DNA of 34,274 nt from Deltaproteobacteria bacterium (GTDB lineage: Bacteria; Desulfobacterota; Desulfobulbia; Desulfobulbales; SURF-16): NCBI GenBank assembly GCA_016208225.1, contig JACQYM010000301.1, positions 1 through 34,274 of the forward strand, written 5' to 3'. The notes below the pieces were generated by a model. That model was not told where the DNA came from. It made no database searches and worked only from the letters and a program-made list of their open reading frames with translations. A program made the position numbers and the translations under genes. Of the stretch, positions 26,843 to 33,239 are shown piece by piece. Within the stretch, counting starts at the first letter, position 1. The number at the start of each line of letters is the position of its first letter.

Positions 26843-27875
26843 TCAACCACCCCTGCAGATCTTCACAATCGAGTCGACCGTTGCCGGTAAGCCTGCCCAG
26901 AAGAAGGAGAGCGAGGAGCTGCTTTTGGCCCCTGGCCAGCTTGTCAAGGGCAGAGTCGTCGGATTGACCGGCGACGGCAAATTCCTGCTGGACGTGGGCG
27001 GGCAGATGGTAACGGCCCGCAGCCTGGTGCCGCTGACCCCCGGCAGCGAGCTCTGGCTCGAAACGGGCAAAGGGGGCGGTGTGCCGATCTTGACCCTGGC
27101 CGCAAAAAAGGGGGCGGTGCAGGATTTCCTGAAGCTGCTTGTTGCCGGCGCACCCATGCCCGCCGCCGGCGGCAAGGAACTTGCCGATCTGTTCTCTTCC
27201 CTGGGCGGGAAGCTTGCACCCGGCCTGGCCACGGCCGGCCAGACCATGCTCGGCAGCGCCATAGCCGCAACAGGCGGCGGCGTCCCCGACCCGGAAGCCG
27301 TCAAGGTGCTCGCTCTGCTGCTGGGCGGGGCAACCGGCCGGTCGAAAGAACTCCTCGACCTGCTTGCCGGCACCTCAGCCAAAGAATCCCTGCTGAAATC
27401 GCAGCCGAATCCCGCGGCCGATAACACGGCAAAAATCCTGGCGGCCCACCAGGAGATCAACAGCCTGCCGCCCCAGGCGGACAGCCGGAATTTTCTACTT
27501 TTTCCCTGCTTTTTCGCCGGTGCATCCGGCTGGGGGGAGTGGCTTTTCTCCCTGGAACAGGAGCAGGCGCCTGGCAAAGAAGAACAGTACGGCCTCTCTT
27601 TTTTCCTGGAGATGAGCAGCCTCGGCGCCATGTCCCTGCAGGCGACCATTGCCGGCAGGAAAATCACCGGGGCCTTCCTGCTGGAGACGGAAAAGGCGAG
27701 AGCTCATCTGGCGGCCGGCGTGCCGGAACTGGTGCATATTCTGGAAAAGCAGGGGTACAGTCCTGTTTCCTTTGCCTGTGGGGTCAAGAGCGAAAACATT
27801 TTCAGGCAGCTGAAAGAGGCGCTGGAGGAAAAGGCGGGCATCAAACGCTTTTCACTCCTCGACGTCAGCGTCTGA
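26829..27875 (+). CDS. FliK C-terminal-like hypothetical protein
   Basis: A 348-aa protein. An N-terminal strand-rich block (about 34-80, GQLVKGRVVGLTGDGKFLLDVGGQMV) resembles the small beta domain seen in many FliK-like proteins. An Ala/Gly/Leu-rich middle follows, then a C-terminal region (LEMSSLGAMSLQATIAGRKITGAFLLETEKARAHLAAGVPEL in pieces, ending in VHILEKQGYSPVSFACGV) that fits the flagellar hook-length control C-terminal domain. No flagellar genes adjoin. It is coupled to the kinase upstream by a 14-nt overlap and could be its functional partner. The family call is pattern-based and moderately uncertain. Confidence 0.6.
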   Translation: MKISDQPPLQIFTIESTVAGKPAQKKESEELLLAPGQLVKGRVVGLTGDGKFLLDVGGQMVTARSLVPLTPGSELWLETGKGGGVPILTLAAKKGAVQDFLKLLVAGAPMPAAGGKELADLFSSLGGKLAPGLATAGQTMLGSAIAATGGGVPDPEAVKVLALLLGGATGRSKELLDLLAGTSAKESLLKSQPNPAADNTAKILAAHQEINSLPPQADSRNFLLFPCFFAGASGWGEWLFSLEQEQAPGKEEQYGLSFFLEMSSLGAMSLQATIAGRKITGAFLLETEKARAHLAAGVPELVHILEKQGYSPVSFACGVKSENIFRQLKEALEEKAGIKRFSLLDVSV

Positions 27876-29297
27876 CCCGGCCCGTTCCCTCTCGAATACC
27901 GGCCGCTGCCAGGAAATCGCCACGGCTGCGAAGCCGGCAACGGAGACGAGAAGAAAGGAAGAGCGCAGGGCCCGGCAGAAAAAATCCTCCAGGCCGGGGA
28001 CATAGTTCTTTAACTCCACCCCACCGGTGATCTGCCGGAAAAAAAATGAGAAAAAAAGTCCGGCCAGGGCAACGCCCAGCATCATGCCGAGATTGCGCGC
28101 CGTGGCCAGGAGCGCTGCCGCGGTGCCGCTGTTTTTTGCCCCCATTCTGACCAGCACCGAGGCGCTGTTGGGGGAGAGAAAAATGGCCTGGCCAAGCCCC
28201 AGAAAGGAGAGCCGTGCCGCCACTCCCCAGGGGGAGGTCTGCGGCGTCAGGGAGGCCAGCAGCAGCAGGCCGATGGTGGATAGGGCCAGGCCCAGAGTGG
28301 AAAGTATCCTGGCCCCGACAGAGTCGGAAAGCCAGCCTGCCAGCGGTGCCGCCACGATGGCGGCAAGGGGGATGGTGGTCATGATCAGGCCGGTCCGGGC
28401 GGCGGAAAGCCCCAGTACCCGATCGAGATAAAAGGGGATCAGGATCAGGACAAAGAAAAGCAGGAGAAAGGAAAGCAGGGCACTGACCACGCCGATGGTG
28501 AAAAATCTTTTTTGCAGAAAAACCAGGGGCAGAACCGGCTCCGCGGCGCGGGCCTCCACCTTGACAAAAAAGACAAAGGCCAGCAGGGTACAGCAGATCA
28601 TGACCACTCCCCATTGCCAGGACATGTCGGCGGAAAAGGCGTGGGTCAGGGACAGCGACGCGGTGCCCAGCAGCAGGGTCCAGAGCAGGGCGCCGGGCCA
28701 GTCATAACTTCTTTTTTCCGGCGTCCGTCCTGCCGGCGACGGGGGGAGGATAAAGTTCGACAGCAGGGCAAAGCCAAAACTTGCCGTACCCGACAGGATA
28801 AAAAGCGCCCGCCAGGAAAAGAATTCGATCAGCATGCCGCCCAGGGCCGGACCGCACATCAGCCCGAGGGAAACCGGGATGCCGATGAAGCCCATGCTGC
28901 GTCCGAGCCTTGCCGTGGAGAAGGTATGGCGGATGATGGCCGGGCCGTGTGCCATCATCATGGCCGCGCCCAGGGCCTGAAAAAAGCGGGCGCCAATCAG
29001 CATGTGCAGTGAGCCTGAAAGGGCGCAGCCCGCGGACCCCAGACCGAACAGCAGAAAACCGAGGGTGTAGAACCTGCTCCGGCCGAGACGGTCGGCAAGA
29101 TGGCCCCAGAGCAGCAGGGTCGAACTGGTGGTCAGCAGGTAGGCCATGACAACCCATTCGGTCTTGTGCAGGGGCGAGTGAAATTCTTTCATGATCGACG
29201 GCAGAGCGATGTTGACCATGGAGCTGTCAAGGGTGGAAAGAAAAACCCCGGAGGCGATCACCAGAAATATCAACCAGTTGCTTTCACGGCCCTTCAC
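27852..29297 (-). CDS. DHA2-type MFS drug:proton antiporter
   Basis: A 481-aa inner-membrane exporter. The motif LDSSMVNIALPSI in the first helix is the DHA2 (14-helix EmrB/QacA) motif, and WGHLADRLGRSRFYTLG after helix 2 is the MFS motif A. RFFQALGAAMMMA and the motif C region SLGLMCGPALGGMLIEFFSWRALF also match. About 14 hydrophobic segments are visible. The annotated start is a GTG with no convincing ribosome site; no in-frame ATG lies close upstream. The 3' end overlaps the FliK-like gene by 24 nt tail to tail. The substrate is unknown; no TetR/MarR regulator or membrane-fusion partner is beside it. Confidence 0.88.
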   Translation of the reverse strand: MKGRESNWLIFLVIASGVFLSTLDSSMVNIALPSIMKEFHSPLHKTEWVVMAYLLTTSSTLLLWGHLADRLGRSRFYTLGFLLFGLGSAGCALSGSLHMLIGARFFQALGAAMMMAHGPAIIRHTFSTARLGRSMGFIGIPVSLGLMCGPALGGMLIEFFSWRALFILSGTASFGFALLSNFILPPSPAGRTPEKRSYDWPGALLWTLLLGTASLSLTHAFSADMSWQWGVVMICCTLLAFVFFVKVEARAAEPVLPLVFLQKRFFTIGVVSALLSFLLLFFVLILIPFYLDRVLGLSAARTGLIMTTIPLAAIVAAPLAGWLSDSVGARILSTLGLALSTIGLLLLASLTPQTSPWGVAARLSFLGLGQAIFLSPNSASVLVRMGAKNSGTAAALLATARNLGMMLGVALAGLFFSFFFRQITGGVELKNYVPGLEDFFCRALRSSFLLVSVAGFAAVAISWQRPVFERERAGSDADVEE

Positions 29298-29331
29298 AAT
29301 TGCGCACCATGGACCGCGAGATTTCTTTTTG

Positions 29332-29361
29332 TTGACATAAAATGAACATTTTGAGTACTCT
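29332..29361 (+). promoter_or_regulatory. Possible promoter for the TlpA-like gene
   Basis: TTGACA (29332-29337), an 18-bp spacer and TACTCT (29356-29361). It lies in the divergent gap between the MFS gene and the thioredoxin gene and leaves a leader of about 180 nt. The -10 is weak. Confidence 0.35.
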
Positions 29362-29548
29362 TGTTATCTTAATAGGCAGCAAAGAGCGCCCGCATCCCAT
29401 GTCCGCCGATCAATTGTAACCCTAAAGGATAAGATTCTTGGTGGGGGATAATAGTGCTGCAATCTCAATTTATTACAAATCCGAGGGGCAACCTTTCAGG
29501 CTAAAGCTGTCAGAATCTAAAAAGAGTTCTACTTCATATGGTGCAATA

Positions 29549-30055
29549 ATGGAAAAAAATTCACGCCAGAAAATATACTTTTTTCTTGTCATGTTCCTCC
29601 TTGCCCTGGTGCTCCAACCCCTCGGCAAGGCAATGTCGGCGACGCCCATGCCCCAATTCAACCTGAAATCGGTGGTGGACGGCAATGCCGTGGACAGCGG
29701 CAAATTTCAGGGCAAAGTTCTGCTCGTCACCTTTTTCGCCACCTGGTGCCCGCCCTGCATGCAGGAAATTCCCGCGCTGATCAAAATTCAGCAGGAATTT
29801 GCCGAAAAAGGTTTCAGCGTGGTCGCCATTTCCGTGGATCAGGGCGGGACAGGCCCGGTGAAAAAAGTGGTTGAGAAAACCGGCATCAACTACCCTGTCC
29901 TCATGGCTGATTCAAAGGTGACCAGCGATTTCGGCGGAGTGGTCGGTATTCCCACATCCTTTCTTATCAACCAGCAGGGCAATGTGATTAAAAATTATCC
30001 CGGCTACGTGGGACACAATGTGTTTGTCGAGGATATTAAAAAACTTCTGCCGTAA
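29549..30055 (+). CDS. TlpA/ResA-like periplasmic thiol-disulfide oxidoreductase
   Basis: Thioredoxin-fold protein exported to the periplasm. The track ORF begins at a TTG (29438), but the ATG at 29549 places a signal peptide/anchor at the N-terminus (YFFLVMFLLALVLQPLGKAMSA, about 10-31), which is more sensible; ribosome sites are poor for both. The 168-aa product has the active site ATWCPPC (C67, C70), the cis-proline loop GVVGIPTSF, and the closing FLINQQGNVIKNYPGYVG. It may reduce cytochrome apoproteins or other thiols; the target is not evident from neighbours. Confidence 0.87.
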   Translation: MEKNSRQKIYFFLVMFLLALVLQPLGKAMSATPMPQFNLKSVVDGNAVDSGKFQGKVLLVTFFATWCPPCMQEIPALIKIQQEFAEKGFSVVAISVDQGGTGPVKKVVEKTGINYPVLMADSKVTSDFGGVVGIPTSFLINQQGNVIKNYPGYVGHNVFVEDIKKLLP

Positions 30056-30130
30056 CACCGCGATCAGGCAAGGAAAAAACTGAGGCAGCTATTCGCCGCG
30101 CACGAGATTGAATGCCTGTTCATTTTTGGG

Positions 30131-30158
30131 TTGACTTCTTTTAGTGGCGGGGTATACT
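30131..30158 (+). promoter_or_regulatory. Sigma-70 promoter of the 68-aa exported protein gene
   Basis: TTGACT (30131-30136), a 16-bp spacer and TATACT (30153-30158), each five of six consensus bases. The start codon is about 60 bp downstream. This is the most consensus-like promoter in the window. Confidence 0.75.
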
Positions 30159-30220
30159 GATTTGGACAGGATGAGGTTGGGTAATTTTTCAGATCCGAAT
30201 AAAAACGTAAGGAGAAAGAA

Positions 30221-30427
30221 ATGAGCAAGAAACTTTTGACTCTGGCATTGGCCGTGGCTTTCATCGCATCCACCGCAACCGTATCTTTGGCTGCTAAAAT
30301 CAAATGTACCGTAGACAGCGTTGAAGGCAGCAAAGTGACCATGACCTGCGACGGCGCCGCTGATCTGAAAGCTGGCGACAAAGTTGAAGTAAAAGCCGGT
30401 AAAGGCAAAGCGGTAGAGGGTTGCTAA
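30221..30427 (+). CDS. Small exported three-cysteine protein, 68 aa
   Basis: A signal peptide is clear (KKLLTLALAVAFIASTATVSLA, cleavage probably before AKIKC), leaving about 44 residues with three cysteines: C29, C43 and the C-terminal C68. The mature part has repeated strand-like units (CTVDSVEGSKVTMTC and GDKVEVKAGKGK), suggesting a small beta barrel. It resembles small periplasmic proteins of Desulfuromonadia-type selenite/tellurite (ExtJ-like) annotations by memory of the pattern; I cannot verify this. AAGGAG precedes the ATG. The gene has its own promoter and terminator, so it is probably monocistronic and well expressed. Confidence 0.8.
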   Translation: MSKKLLTLALAVAFIASTATVSLAAKIKCTVDSVEGSKVTMTCDGAADLKAGDKVEVKAGKGKAVEGC

Positions 30428-30453
30428 TTTCTTTCCCTCGTTGAATAGATAGT

Positions 30454-30493
30454 AAAAAAGACCGTTTGATCTTCGGATGAAACGGTCTTTTTT
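30454..30493 (+). terminator. Intrinsic terminator after the 68-aa gene
   Basis: A6-GACCGTTT pairs with AAACGGTC-T7 around a 12-nt loop that can itself form a small ATC-TTCG-GAT stem. It is A/T-flanked on both sides, so it may act in either direction. Confidence 0.9.
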
Positions 30494-30566
30494 TATTGCC
30501 CTCTCTGCCCCCGTAATAGTAATCTCCCCTGTATCTCATCCTTACGTCAGTTGCGCCATCAGAAAC

Positions 30567-30664
30567 GCCGTTGTGAAAAACAATATCGGCGCCCGGATGG
30601 CAGAGGCGGTATAAGGAGCCGTCACGAACTACCCGGAAATGAAGAGGGTATTTCGTAACGTCCC
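30567..30664 (+). repeat. ~100-bp dispersed repeat, copy 1 (left of uppP)
   Basis: Starts GCCGTTGTGAAAAACAATAT, contains GGTATAAGGAGCCGTCACGAA and AATGAAGAGGGTATTTCG, and ends GTCCC. It matches the reverse complement of 31911-32010 at roughly three quarters of positions, with a 12-base identical block ATAAGGAGCCGT. Inside it ACGAAcTACCC and GGGTAtTTCGT can form an 11-bp hairpin with one mismatch. Confidence 0.75.
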
Positions 30665-30691
30665 CTTTACGCAAAAAAGAGATCCATCAAT

Positions 30692-30833
30692 ACAAGAATG
30701 ATGGACTCGTAAAAACTGAAATTAACCACAGAGAGCACAGAGCCCACAGAGATAACTAATTGTAATTAAAATATTTTCTCTGTGACCGCTGTGAGCTCCG
30801 TGGTGAAAATAGACTTTTTACGAATTCATCAAG
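30692..30833. repeat. Long imperfect inverted repeat of CACAGAG type
   Basis: The left arm (ATGGACTCGTAAAAACTGAAATTAACCACAGAGAG... to about 30753) and right arm (CTCTGTGACCGC... to ATTCATC, about 30777-30833) are reverse complements with scattered mismatches. The core 28 bp (ACCACAGAG to CACAGAGA) has 22 matches. The ~25-bp centre is AT-rich. It would form a long hairpin upstream of uppP. A related single arm lies at 21422-21484. Confidence 0.8.
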
Positions 30834-30861
30834 AATGAATGAACAGTAACGGACCAAGCAC

Positions 30862-31674
30862 GTGAATTTACTTTATGCCGCTTTTCTCGGAATCCTGCAG
30901 GGAGCGACCGAATTTCTGCCAATCTCCAGCTCCGGCCATCTTGCCCTGGCTGAAGCCTTTTTTCATATCAAAGAAGCGGGGCTTACCTTTGACATCGCCC
31001 TGCATATGGGCACACTGGTAGCCATTCTCGCCTATTTCCGGCAGGATTTCTACGGGATGGGGCTTGCCCTGGCCGGCAAGGGGCAGGGCGAGGAGGCTTT
31101 GCAGCAGCGGCGCATGTTCCTCTACATCTCCCTGGCCACCATCCCTGCCGTGATCGCCGGACTGTTGGGAGAGCATGCCGCTGAAACGTTGTTGCGCGGC
31201 CCGCTGACCGTGGCTTTTTTTCTGGCGGCAGCCGGTCTTTTTCTCTGGCTGGCCGAGAAAAAAGGCACACATCAGCGCCCATTTACCGCAATGACCCTGA
31301 AAGATGCGCTCATCATCGGCTTTGCCCAGGCCCTTGCCCTCATCCCGGGCGTCTCCCGCAGCGGCAGCACCATGACCGCCGGACTCTTCCTGGGCCTGAA
31401 CCGTTCCGCCTGCGCCCGTTTTTCTTTTTTGTTGTCGGCTCCCATAGTTTTCGGGGCGGGAATTTACAAGCTCCCCAAGATGCTTAGCCAGGGCCTCAAC
31501 CAGAGCGAAATTCTTTTCTATCTGACCGGTTTCTTTTCATCGGCAATTTCCGGGTATCTGGTTATCGCCCTGCTCATGCAATTTGTGCGGACGAAATCCC
31601 TCGTCGTTTTTGCCTACTACCGTTTTTTGCTGGCGGCCGTGGTCGCCACGGCCCTGCTTCTTGGCTATTCATGA
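30862..31674 (+). CDS. uppP: Undecaprenyl-diphosphatase
   Basis: Integral membrane enzyme (BacA/UppP) that recycles undecaprenyl pyrophosphate to the monophosphate for cell wall synthesis. The 270 aa are the normal length. Both signatures are intact: QGATEFLPISSSGHL (catalytic E17, with S22-S24 and H26) and PGVSRSGSTM (R166 region). About eight hydrophobic segments are visible. The start is a GTG with only a weak GGA-type ribosome site; MNLLYAAFLGILQG is nevertheless the typical family start. Repeats flank it on both sides with no co-transcribed neighbour. Confidence 0.96.
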   Translation: MNLLYAAFLGILQGATEFLPISSSGHLALAEAFFHIKEAGLTFDIALHMGTLVAILAYFRQDFYGMGLALAGKGQGEEALQQRRMFLYISLATIPAVIAGLLGEHAAETLLRGPLTVAFFLAAAGLFLWLAEKKGTHQRPFTAMTLKDALIIGFAQALALIPGVSRSGSTMTAGLFLGLNRSACARFSFLLSAPIVFGAGIYKLPKMLSQGLNQSEILFYLTGFFSSAISGYLVIALLMQFVRTKSLVVFAYYRFLLAAVVATALLLGYS

Positions 31675-31742
31675 ATAAACGTGACTGCGCAGGTTGTTTA
31701 GACTATTAGTTAGACTGTAGTACCCTGTACTCTTAATCCTTC

Positions 31743-31828
31743 GTAGGTTGGGTTAGGCCGTTGTTTGGCCGTAACCCAACACCAGAGGCGCCTTTGGCGT
31801 TGGGTTACGCTTCGCTAACCCAACCTAC
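31743..31828. repeat. Nested palindromic extragenic repeat (GTAGGTTGGGTTA type)
   Basis: The outer arms GTAGGTTGGGTTAG and CTAACCCAACCTAC enclose an inner inverted pair CGTAACCCAAC (31770-31780) and GTTGGGTTACG (31799-31809), with AGGCGCCT at the centre. Similar GTAGGTTGGGTTA palindromes occur in many bacterial genomes. No coding content. Confidence 0.85.
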
Positions 31829-31910
31829 TGAAAATACGAAGCAATCAATGTTCCATGGTAGTAGGGTGTCAGGTGAAAAGTCGGTAATGCAAGCCTGCGC
31901 AGAGTAATGA

Positions 31911-32010
31911 GGGACCATGGCGAAATAACCTCTTCATTGTTGTGCATTTCGTTACGGCTCCTTATGCCGTCTCTGAGAACCAGAAGACGAAATTATTTTA
32001 TTACAACGGC
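31911..32010 (-). repeat. ~100-bp dispersed repeat, copy 2 (right of uppP, inverted)
   Basis: The reverse complement reads GCCGTTGTAATAAAATAATT ... CGGCATAAGGAGCCGTAACGAAAT ... AATGAAGAGGTTATTTCG ... GTCCC, matching copy 1. The CGAAAT/ATTTCG pairing is conserved, suggesting selection or recent origin of a structured element. Confidence 0.75.
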
Positions 32011-32077
32011 TTACCTCCGTTAACAGACTAAACACCTACCGGCTATGCCCCTGAGCAGTTGCCCATAAACAAAGGTT

Positions 32078-32773
32078 ATGAAAGTGAACATCGCAGATCT
32101 GCCTGAAAAGGCGCAGCAGGTCCTGAAAAGGATCCGGAAAAAATATAAGGTCGGTTTCGAGCCCTTGCGCATCAGGGATGTGGAGCTTGAAATTCTGCAG
32201 GTTACGGATCTTGAGCAGCTGTTAGCCGGAAAAGATCCCTTTGCCGATGTGTCAAGTTTCCCCTTCTGGGTCAAGTTGTGGGAGGCATCCCTCATGCTTG
32301 CCGATATCATGGCCAGCCTGCCCTGCGAGCCGGGGCAGACACTGCTCGAGCTGGGGGCGGGACTGGGAGCGCCGGGCCTTGTCGCCGCGGCACGAGGGCA
32401 CAAAGTCACCTTGAGCGACTATGAACCCCATATTCTGGATTTCCAGCGGGTCAGCGCGGCGGCCAATGGGCTGACCGTCGTTGATTTTTGCATGATCGAC
32501 TGGAAAAAACCGCCTGAACTCGCGCCCTTTGCCACCATCATCGGCGCGGAAATCCTTTTTCGGGCTGAATTTTTTGAGCCGCTGCTGGCGGTATTTAAAA
32601 AATATCTTGCCCCGCAGGGCACGATTTATTTAGCCCATGATGCCCGCCGGAAAAGCCTGCCCGCATTTCTCGATCTGGCCCAGAAGGAGTATCAGGTCGC
32701 GGTCAGCGCCAGGAAAATGAAATCAGCGGAAGGGGAGCTGACCATCATTATTAACCGTTTAAGGAGAAAATAG
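32078..32773 (+). CDS. Class I SAM-dependent methyltransferase, METTL21-like
   Basis: A 231-aa soluble protein. The SAM-binding motif I is LLELGAGLGAPGLVAAARG (about 89-107), and motif II is VTLSDYEP with the acidic SAM-ribose ligand. The preceding FPFWVKLWEASLMLADIM resembles the W-(P/E)-x-A-x-L-A element of the Methyltransf_16/METTL21 protein-lysine methyltransferases. FATIIGAEILFRAEFFEPLLAVFKKYLAPQG fits motif post-II. The substrate is probably a protein side chain, by family analogy only. The ATG is preceded by AAAGG. It is 9 nt from the zinc ribbon gene, so the two are likely co-transcribed. Confidence 0.82.
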   Translation: MKVNIADLPEKAQQVLKRIRKKYKVGFEPLRIRDVELEILQVTDLEQLLAGKDPFADVSSFPFWVKLWEASLMLADIMASLPCEPGQTLLELGAGLGAPGLVAAARGHKVTLSDYEPHILDFQRVSAAANGLTVVDFCMIDWKKPPELAPFATIIGAEILFRAEFFEPLLAVFKKYLAPQGTIYLAHDARRKSLPAFLDLAQKEYQVAVSARKMKSAEGELTIIINRLRRK

Positions 32774-32782
32774 TATTCCACC

Positions 32783-33100
32783 ATGCCGATTTATGAATAT
32801 GAACATCTCGGCCGGGAAGAATGCAAACTTGGCTGCCGTTTCGAGCTGGTCCAGTCCATTTCCAGTGAAAAGCTGACAAAGTGTCCCGAATGCGGGCAAC
32901 CGGTGCAGCGGCTGATTTCCATCTGCGCCATCAGCACCCCGAAAACCGCCAGTGATTTAAAAAATCACGGATTCACCAAACTGGTGCGCCGGGACAACGG
33001 CGTCTATGAGAATGTGACGGCCACCGGGAAGGAAAGCAGAATATGGGATGTCCGCAAACCGGAAACCATGCCTGATCTGAAGTCCAAGATCAGGGACTGA
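32783..33100 (+). CDS. FmdB-family zinc ribbon protein
   Basis: A 105-aa protein. It begins MPIYEYEHLG, the usual MPxYEY start of FmdB-type regulatory zinc ribbons. The ribbon cysteines are C14 and C18 (CKLGC, spaced CxxxC rather than CxxC) and C34 and C37 (CPECGQPVQRLIS). The C-terminal half is charged and poorly conserved. The family role is not well defined; a regulatory or metal-binding role is usually assumed. It follows the methyltransferase closely and forms an apparent two-gene unit. Confidence 0.83.
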   Translation: MPIYEYEHLGREECKLGCRFELVQSISSEKLTKCPECGQPVQRLISICAISTPKTASDLKNHGFTKLVRRDNGVYENVTATGKESRIWDVRKPETMPDLKSKIRD

Positions 33101-33167
33101 GGGGGGCAAGAGGTGCCCGGTTGCCGGTTTACGTCCTTGTCAATATGAGAATTTCTCGGCTATTTTC

Positions 33168-33216
33168 CGTCAACCGTCAACCGTCAACTGGCAACTGGCA
33201 ACTGTAAATTGTAAAA
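33168..33216 (+). repeat. Heptanucleotide tandem repeat, about seven units
   Basis: The units are CGTCAAC x3, TGGCAAC x2, TGTAAAT and TGTAAAA. Units drift from one end to the other but keep the 7-bp period. It lies in the 139-bp gap before the second methyltransferase gene. Confidence 0.85.
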
Positions 33217-33239
33217 CCCCCTCCCCGTTCCGGAATTCT

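Larger units (their letters stand above)
30428..30861. other. 434-bp repeat-rich non-coding gap before uppP
   Basis: It contains a terminator (30454-30493), one copy of a ~100-bp dispersed repeat (30567-30664) and a long imperfect inverted repeat (30692-30833). No gene is supported; the 124-aa minus-strand ORF across it is judged repeat-derived. Confidence 0.7.
31675..32077. other. 403-bp repeat-rich gap after uppP
   Basis: It holds a nested palindrome (31743-31828) and the inverted second copy of the ~100-bp repeat (31911-32010). No gene or clear terminator was seen. The last bases contain an AAAGG ribosome site for the next gene. Confidence 0.65.

Noticed and set aside
29430-29530. A riboswitch in the TlpA leader (GGGGCAACC and GGCTAAAGC segments)
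   Set aside because: The segments only loosely recall conserved riboswitch cores; no complete consensus or pairing for a known class could be built.
30300-30674. 124-aa minus-strand ORF as a real gene
   Set aside because: It runs antisense through the 68-aa gene and its terminator and reads through a dispersed repeat; the equivalent frame in the other repeat copy has stops, so it is not supported as coding.
33168-33216. CRISPR-like array
   Set aside because: Seven-bp units without spacers are a simple tandem repeat; no cas genes are nearby. The CACAGAG and palindromic repeats elsewhere also lack repeat-spacer structure.
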